Below are positions 57,690 through 64,000 of a stretch of DNA of 64,000 nucleotides, in pieces; the first letter of the stretch is position 1, and each line of letters begins with the position of its first letter. Source of the DNA: Nepenthes gracilis (Eukaryota; Streptophyta; Magnoliopsida; Caryophyllales; Nepenthaceae). Where the stretch lies: the NCBI GenBank assembly GCA_033239525.1, contig BSYO01000004.1, positions 17,646,037 through 17,710,036 on the forward strand, given 5' to 3'. The notes under the pieces are model-generated. The model searched no databases and was not told where the DNA came from. It saw only the letters and a program-made list of their open reading frames with translations. The translations under genes and the position numbers were made by a program.

Positions 57690-58330
57690 TAGGCATCTTA
57701 TATAGGGGATTGGATACCCACGTCGATATAGACATTGTCTCTAATTGAGTACCATTCTGTTGAATTCTTGACCATCTTTGCTTCGATTGGATTAGTGGGT
57801 AACCTACTTTCTTGCAAGTAATTGAAGTATGGGGTCATCCAAGTCAGCTTATTTAATACTTGAAGTGCCTCTTCGGGTTCAAGAATGCTTGGTCGAGTAA
57901 GGATTTCTACGGTGTCCCTGCCCGCAAGGTCACATAGGCTAAGAAAAGCCAATGAAGATAGCATATTAACATGGATTTCTCTGCTTGTAGAATATGCCTT
58001 AATTCATACTTCTCAATTCTAGGAAGTAGACTTTGAACCTTCTCAAGGTGCTTCATCAACTTGGGATTATTTGTTCTATAATTGTATAGCACTTAGTTGA
58101 TAACCAATTCAGAGTCACAATAGATGGCAAAAGATTAGCTGAACACTCCTTAGTCAATTGAAGTTTGGCCAAAAGGGCCTCATATTTTGCCACATTATTA
58201 GTGGCAAGGAAGGCGAGGTGGACAATATAAGGTAACTCTTCTCCTTCTAGGAGAATAAGAAGGATGTCAGCTTTACAGTCCATCCGGTTGGAGGCTCTAT
58301 CCACGTATAGAGTCCATCCTAGGGAGTTGG
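57690..58330 (-). pseudogene. Tat-type second RNase H and connection relic
   Basis: 58056-58304 gives ASNRMDCKADILLILLEGEE and ATNNVAKYEALLAKLQLTKE. Next come CDSELVINQVLYNYRTNNPK and LMKHLEKVQSLL. 57698-57964 gives LNKLTWMTPYFNYLQESRLP. This domain is the Tat-clade hallmark. Confidence 0.8.
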
Positions 58331-58399
58331 CTAAGCTTGTGCCTTCTTTTGCTTCTCATGCAATATATTCTACTACAAAGTCAGCTAAAGCCTAGCCCT

Positions 58400-59640
58400 T
58401 AGTTGTAGCAAAGAGCTAGAATTGTATATCAATTTCTCCTAGTTCTATAGACCATTTAATAAGTCTTCATAAGACTTCTGGTTTTTATAGTATCTGGCAC
58501 AAATGCTGGTCAGTCAACACAACTATTTTATGCACATAAAAATATAGCCTCAGCTTCTTAGTCAAAAATATTAGTGTCAGTGTAGCATTTTTCGTGAGGG
58601 TATTCATCATCTCTAGTTCGGTTAACACCTTACCAACATAGTAGATCGATTTCTGGGTCCCTTCCTCTTCCTAGATTAGATTCACACTAACAATAGTTGG
58701 TGCTATAGCCAAATTCAAGTAGAGATTCTCACCTAGGACTGGCCGAGTCAATAGGGGTGCTTAAGCAAGGTACCTCTTCAATTCTTGAAAGGCTTGTTTG
58801 CATTATTCCATCTAATAGAATCCATTTGACTTGATGCCTAGAAGGGTTTGAAAGAAGAATAGATATTTCTCGGTCAATTTGGTTATAAAATGGGAGAGAG
58901 CTACCATCCATCCCATTAACCTTTGTATCCTCCTTAATGGTCCTTAGGGACTCCATGTTTAGGATAGCTTGGATTTTATCGGGATTAGTTTTAATCCTTC
59001 AGTGAGAAATAATGAATCCTAAGAGTTTTGTTTAAGTGACACTAAATATATATTTAATTAAGTTTAGCTTCATTCGATACGCACATAGTATCCTAAAAGT
59101 TTCAACTAGATCTTTGTATAATTGACCGCATGTATGCTCTTTTCCAACAAGTCATCCATATATGCCGCCTATACTATACCTAATTTATTTGAAAAACATC
59201 TTGTTCACTAGGGTTTGATACATAGCCCCAATATTTTTCTGTCAAAAGGGCATTACTTTATAGCAACACAATCTTTAATTGGTTATAAATATAGTACACT
59301 CTTTGTCAACAGGATCCATCTGGATCTTATAGTAACCAAAGTATATGTCCATGAAATTTAAAAGTTGGCGGCCCGCCATTGAATCATCTAATTGATGAAT
59401 CTATGGTAGAGGAAAACTATCTTTTGGACAAGATTTATCATCCATAAAATCTATGCATATTCTCCAGTTTCCATTGGCCTTCTTTACCATTGCTATGTTG
59501 GATAAGTGTTCAAGGTAATAACATATCTTAATAAAATCGACATCCATCAACTTCTTGACCTCCTCCCTAACTACCTAGAGCTTCTTCACAAAATAATTTG
59601 TGTTTGTTTGATAGGCTTGTAGCCCTGTTCTATGCTAAGT
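58400..59640 (-). pseudogene. Tat-type reverse transcriptase and RNase H relic
   Basis: Near 59540-59600 REEVKKLMDVDFIKICYYLE; then NGNWRICIDFMDDKSCPKDS, LLNFMDIYFGYYKIQMDP and YKVMPF. Toward 58960 MKLNLIKYIFSV and LLGFIISH. Many stops. I could not find an intact YxDD. Confidence 0.78.
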
Positions 59641-61189
59641 TTATGTACCATTAGCTCTACTAAGGTTCCTAGCTTATCAGTGAAGGTCCAAGAGAATACA
59701 TCGTGGTTGGCTCATAGATATGCCACCAATTCATCCCTAGTTTCCATGTTTATTATAGGGCCCACTTGGCCAAGCTTCTCTGGTGTGCTTGGATCCAAGG
59801 AGACCTTGACTATATGCTCACCCGAGTACCTCTTTTGGATGTTTGCTTCGTTGAACATATCTAGGTTATCAGTAGAAAGGGCCAGCTTAGGACCCTTTTA
59901 CTACATCAAAAACGTTATCTAGTCATAGACTGATCCCCTCAAGCTTCTCTCATGCCCCCATGGTGTTGGAACTTTATTTTAAGTGTAGAATTCGCATTAT
60001 AACCTTAAAGGCTTTAGGCTGGCTTGACCAAGAATGGTGCTCGACATGATAGGTAAGTCCACTACCAAAAAGGCAAGAACCCGTGATGTAATCCTAAGGT
60101 AAGTACCTAGTGTCACCTTAAGATCAATCACACATTATACAGCCACTGACCAATTATCCAAGCCGTACAAGCAGCTCTCTGAAGGTTTTAAAGCTTACCG
60201 TGTTAATCCTAACTATCTAAGGGCACCAAAGTAAACAAGATCTCATGAACTTTCAGTATTTATAAAAATGTATTTTAATAATAGTCTTTCATTCAATTTG
60301 AAATGATGGCTGATGCAACGAGGAGGTCAGAATGGAGGAAATGTACATGGGAGTAATCATAATCTATGCACCCCATCATAGGCTATCCCACTCTCTTCTG
60401 TTTGCCTTGTGCTTTAAACCCAGCACGACTGATCTCTTAATTGGTGTTTATCATATTAATGATAATGAACGATACCCTATTCATAGGAAAGATGATTCTC
60501 GAGCCAACCTCATTTGGTCCATCTTCACGGTGTCTATTCGGGCACGGAACAAACCGTTGAGAAGGCCTCTATTTATAAGTGCCTCAATTTCTCTTACAGT
60601 ATTTTTGTAATCTTCTGTGTCATGACCCAAGCTCTTATGGAAGAGGTAGTATTTAGTTTGATCCGGTGACTATAGGTTGCAAACCAATTTAGCCACATGG
60701 AAAAGCACTCATCCTTGATCTGCATCAATATGTTTATCCGAGTTTCATTGAGGGGCATAGGGCTTGGGCGTGAAACCCTTGAAACTAGCTAACTAGGGCA
60801 TGGTCTTTATGGGGATCTACTCTGATTACCAACCCCTCGTGTCTTTTGGCTTGGTCTTGATTAGGTGTTATTGGGCAAGTCTTAACGATGTTGCATTATC
60901 TGTGCTTTTTAGGCCTCATTAGTGGCAATCTCTAACTTTGCCTAAGCTTCTAATTTTGTGGTTATAATGCCCCGATAAAGGATGTTATCTTTGCATCATT
61001 GGTAAAGTTTGGGATCCCCCTCTCAGCATTAAAATGTATTAGGTATTCCTATAATCATCATGGCATCAAACATATATTGGCCAGATACCAATGACATTTC
61101 TCCTCTGTTCAACTTGAAGTGAACTACATTAAAAAAGATCGAGAAAGTTGCTACAAAGTACCAATTGAGCTAGGCTTTAACTGATAAAA

Positions 61190-61414
61190 TCATGTTCGGG
61201 CATTCCCTTTTAACATCATCGAAAAATACTGACACATGGCAAGGCTTACAAAACCATGAATACACAAATGGGTGTGAAAATGGTCTAGGTGATCTTGCGA
61301 GTTAGCACTTCTATTATATGGCTCTAAGATCAATATTCTGAACTTCTGAGGAAGGAGATGCTCCAAGAACTCCATGGTAAAGGGTGATCCCTCGTGTGCC
61401 ACATGCTCATCCAA
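61190..61414 (-). pseudogene. Tat-type gag relic
   Basis: FRILILEPYNRSANSQDHLD then HFHTHLCIHGFVSLAMCQYF and SMMLKGNA, the gag domain shared with the other Tat relic (37716 onwards). The remainder of gag/protease up to 60.0 kb is too shifted to delimit. Confidence 0.7.
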
Positions 61415-61794
61415 TATTAAATCCTAGAAAAGTAATTGTTTTGAGTTTCCGAATTCACTCTTTCATATTTGTTGAGGAAGCCAACCTTAAATGTTCAAAA
61501 TAGGTCCTTAGTTTTGTACAACTAGCAGAGATCTGTCGGACTGGAGGTGCACTACTAGTCATTCTCTCCTGAGGTCAATTATTAGACATCCATTTAGTTC
61601 TAGGATGGCATCTTTATGCTGTGAAATCAGGGTCTTCTTGATAGGTCCTTTGCTAATCCTAGGACAACCTCCACCTTACCCACCTTTTTTTCACCTGGGC
61701 ATTGGTAATAATGGGAGAGGGATCTAGACACAGGTAGGGCAAGAACCTTCGACTACAAGAGGAAACAGCGAACTTTCTTAGCTGGCGTAGACTT

Positions 61795-62023
61795 TTTTTT
61801 TTAGTAAGTAAGTAAATTTTATAAATGAAGGTGGAAAAAAAGATACAAAAATAATGATCTATCTCCAAGTATTTTTTCGATTTGGATTTAGTTTAAAGAC
61901 ATTGGGGTATACCCCGAGCACTGTGAAACATCTTACAAAACTAAAAAAATAAACCAATGAAGTAAACAGAATTTCATCCGCAAAGGCCACCAACCAGAAC
62001 AATCAAAAGGAAGACAGGAACAC
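61795..62023 (-). mobile_element. 5'-truncated LINE insertion (229 bp) with 15-bp target duplication
   Basis: AGCTGGCGTAGACTT occurs at 61780-61794 and 62024-62038. The insert starts with a T10 run on the + strand (poly(A) on the minus) and contains GTGCTCGGGGTATACCCCAA on the minus strand, a motif typical of plant L1 3' ends. It was inserted in the Tat gag relic. Confidence 0.88.
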
Positions 62024-62253
62024 AGCTGGCGTAGACTTGATCCCTTACCTTGTCATAAAGCATTTTCATCAGACCTAATATTTCACTAATCTAGGCGGCT
62101 GCCTTGTTTATCAAGTCAAGGAGGCTAGACATCCCAGGCGATCAATTTCCTAGTGAGAAGACCCTACTTTTATGAACTTGAACCAGTGAACACTTATCAA
62201 CCATTTTTGAGAATTTTGTTTTTTTACAAGAACAAACCGGATGTTTATAAGTG

Positions 62254-62271
62254 TCCCACAAACAGAGCCAA
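62254..62271 (-). promoter_or_regulatory. Tat-type primer-binding site
   Basis: Minus strand TTGGCTCTGTTTGTGGGA, variant of TTGGCGCCGTCTGTGGGAA. It marks the end of a 5' LTR whose last bases are ACGTATCA. Confidence 0.75.
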
Positions 62272-62272
62272 A

Positions 62273-62751
62273 TGATACGTACCTTGACTATCAATTTTAT
62301 TTAGATCTTCTACAAAGGCTAAATAATTAACTCAAATCTTTAATTTAATATTTTATGCACCACAAATAAAAGCTTGGTTAAGGGGCTTGGAAATTTTTTT
62401 GAAAGACCTCCCCGATACTCATGTTAATATATACTCAATTTGCTAAAAGGTAATTAGGAAGGAAACAAACATGTGCAATCAGCTGAAAAGTTAGGGCACG
62501 GACGATCACTAGAAAGTGTTTTTAGTAGTAAGCTATATTCAATATTAAAAATACCGATCTTATATTATTATCCATATCATGATTTAGATAAACAAAATTA
62601 CTAGGAGAAAATACATTGTCTTTTTATAGTTTAATGTTCCCTTTCAGAGTTTATTGCTTCTTTTTTTCCATACCTATCTCCTGGGCATTCAATCTGTTAG
62701 AGACATTTGTCTTATTGGCATATTCCGTGACCATATGTATCATTGTATTAA
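62273..62751 (-). repeat. 5' LTR remnant of the second Tat relic
   Basis: 479 bp, AT-rich, between the primer-binding site and the next element. The partner LTR was not identified. Confidence 0.45.
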
Positions 62752-63725
62752 TGTCGGGTTGTGGGTTGCCGGGTTAAAGTCCGTTCAGTCCGCCCTCAAG
62801 TCGCTCGAGCCCATCCATAGACCGCCCGCTCGCCATAAGCTCGAATCCCGCTTGAGCTCAAAAACCAGTAGGTTGGCCGCTCGAATCTCGCTCGATAGCC
62901 GCTCGAGCCGATAAACCAGTAGGTAGCCCGCTCGATGCTTGCCCCCTGGCCGCTCGAGCGCCCGCAGGGTTTCCCACGAAACCCTACGGCCGTCCGCCGC
63001 GCGCTCGAGCCCCGCTCGAGCGCCAGCCCAACGGGCAGAATTTTCAAACGCGTTTTTGGCTCCACTATAAATATTGGACTTATGTTTTTGAACCCCAGGA
63101 ATTCTGGAGAACTGATGTGCGTGCCTCTTTGAGAAGAAAACCCTCTCATGCTTCAATATTGTTGCACATCTTGAGAAAACTCATCACTAAAAGATTGCTC
63201 TACATGTTCATAGAAGTTTTCTCACCAACTCTTTTTTCACCATTGAAACTTTGCCTTCTACCATTGTTGGAGACTTTGGTTCGTGAAGAAGGAGACTCGT
63301 TTGTGATTGGAAATTCAAGTGGTTCGAGAGAAGATTGACGTGAAGACCGGAAGGAGTCCGGTTCCGTTGCCGCGGGCAAATCCAAGGAGTTCCTTGGTAG
63401 GGATCACGTGACGGGAGTAAGTCGGCTACGTTAGCGCGTCGTTACCACCCGGTCTGTAAGTTGATTTTCATAGTGCATTGCTTCCCTGGCCGTTGAAGCC
63501 CGGAGTGTTTTTCTCGATACCGTGGGTATCGAGTTTTCACTTCGTCACCAAAAAATTGTGTCTTTATCTCTATTGCTTGTCATTATTATATTGTGCATGA
63601 TTGTTAGTCTCGTATGCATCTAGTGTTAAATATCTTTTACGTGTATTAGATATTTATTATTTATTGTTGCTTCCGTTATATTTTTAACGGGGTCGAAACA
63701 CGTTAACACGAAACGTGCTTTTTCA
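62752..63725 (+). repeat. 5' LTR of the right-hand copia element
   Basis: 974 bp, TGTCGGGTTG...GTGCTTTTTCA. The block 62785-63040 holds many CTCGAG/GCTCGA words, TATAAATA is at 63066-63073, and a CTCTTTGAG-type leader follows. The left border is inferred from the TG at 62752. Confidence 0.75.
63066..63073 (+). promoter_or_regulatory. LTR TATA box
   Basis: TATAAATA, about 30 bp after the GCTCGAGCG block. This is the predicted start site of the retrotransposon transcript. Confidence 0.7.
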
Positions 63726-63745
63726 ATTGGTATCAAAGACTCACC
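63726..63745 (+). promoter_or_regulatory. Primer-binding site (tRNA-Met type)
   Basis: ATTGGTATCAAAGACTC, immediately after the LTR end. Confidence 0.8.
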
Positions 63746-63767
63746 CCGATCCACGACCCCGATTTAG

Positions 63768-64000
63768 ATGCATTCTAGTTAATCACTGTCCGTTCCTCCC
63801 TATTTTGATGGGAGTAACTATGCCTATTGGAAGGTCCGGATGAGAGCCTTCCTAAAATCTCTAGATGAACGTATTTGGGCACGTACCCAAGTTGGGTGGA
63901 CTCCACCCACTAGTTCCTCTAGTAACGAACCAAAAGACTTATCTTCATGGACCAAAGAGGAACTCGATGCATGTAATTGGAACAGTAAGGGGCTACATAC
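63768..64000 (+). pseudogene. copia gag start, one early stop, cut by window end
   Basis: ATG 63768, four codons, then TAA 63780-63782. The same frame continues SVPPYFDGSNYAYWKVRMRA then FLKSLDERIWARTQVGW to the window end with no further stop. This is the gag N-terminal domain of plant copia elements. A CAA-to-TAA change would explain the stop; alternatively translation starts elsewhere. Confidence 0.8.

Larger units (their letters stand above)
53720..62751 (-). mobile_element. Second Ty3/gypsy Tat-type relic (minus strand)
   Basis: The primer-binding site at 62254-62271 reads TTGGCTCTGTTTGTGGGA on the minus strand (Tat type). Gag (61.1-61.5 kb), RT (58.9-59.6 kb), two RNase H regions and integrase (56.7-57.6 kb) follow in Tat order. 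An opposite-strand ORF occupies the 3' side. 62273-62751 should be the end of the 5' LTR. The outer left border is uncertain. Confidence 0.7.
62752..64000 (+). mobile_element. Ty1/copia element, 5' end (continues beyond window)
   Basis: 5' LTR 62752-63725, then a primer-binding site and gag. It lacks visible decay apart from one gag stop, and its GC-rich promoter block is still intact, so it looks like one of the younger insertions. Confidence 0.85.

Noticed and set aside
62785..63156. Long overlapping minus-strand ORFs rich in Arg and Ala
   Set aside because: They are caused by the GC-rich CTCGAG block in the copia LTR.

Overview
The window is plant nuclear DNA, most likely from a eudicot. 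The evidence is spliced plastid-type genes with GT..AG introns, a DYW-class PPR gene, and a heavy load of Ty1/copia, Ty3/gypsy and LINE relics. There is no prokaryotic gene organisation. Only two loci look like host genes. They are the 3' part of a plastid translation initiation factor IF-3 gene (+ strand, six exons between 6107 and 17423) and an intact, apparently intronless PPR-DYW gene (- strand, 25174-27537 or 27621). From memory, the closest Arabidopsis homologues are adjacent loci (At4g30690 and At4g30700), so the pair looks like conserved microsynteny that survived large repeat invasion.

Left part (1-17.4 kb): a decayed copia element (1-4181, +) lies upstream of the first visible IF-3 exon. 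An 8.5-kb intron (6160-14670) holds an antisense copia element with both LTRs (6372-14301). That element was itself hit by a 2.5-kb solo LTR (7955-10476) and by a second copia LTR (about 12340-13226). The rest of IF-3 follows in short exons.

Middle (17.4-28.9 kb): intergenic sequence and a LINE reverse-transcriptase relic are followed by a 3-kb minus-strand block (21.9-24.9 kb). This block contains a 548-codon chimeric open frame. Pieces of glycine decarboxylase P-protein, organellar lysyl-tRNA synthetase and sphingosine-1-phosphate lyase are fused head to tail in it, with short repeats at two joints. It is a gene-fragment-capture locus and the most unusual thing in the window. The PPR gene follows.

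Right part (29-64 kb): almost wall-to-wall nested LTR retrotransposons. A Tat-lineage gypsy relic (28981-41297, +) is split by an 8.0-kb gypsy element that retains only gag between 2.18-kb LTRs (29703-37710). A chromovirus-type gypsy (about 41298-51828, -) has lost one end of each LTR and carries a 2.3-kb solo LTR with a perfect 5-bp target duplication (47029-49339). A second Tat-type element (about 53.7-62.75 kb, -) has an opposite-strand accessory ORF beyond pol and a 229-bp 5'-truncated LINE insertion flanked by a 15-bp duplication. The window ends in the 5' LTR, primer-binding site and gag start of a GC-rich copia element (62752-64000, +). Several unrelated LTR families carry the same kind of CTCGAG/GAGCGC-rich block just upstream of their TATA box. 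All names rest on reading the sequence by eye; no search was run.
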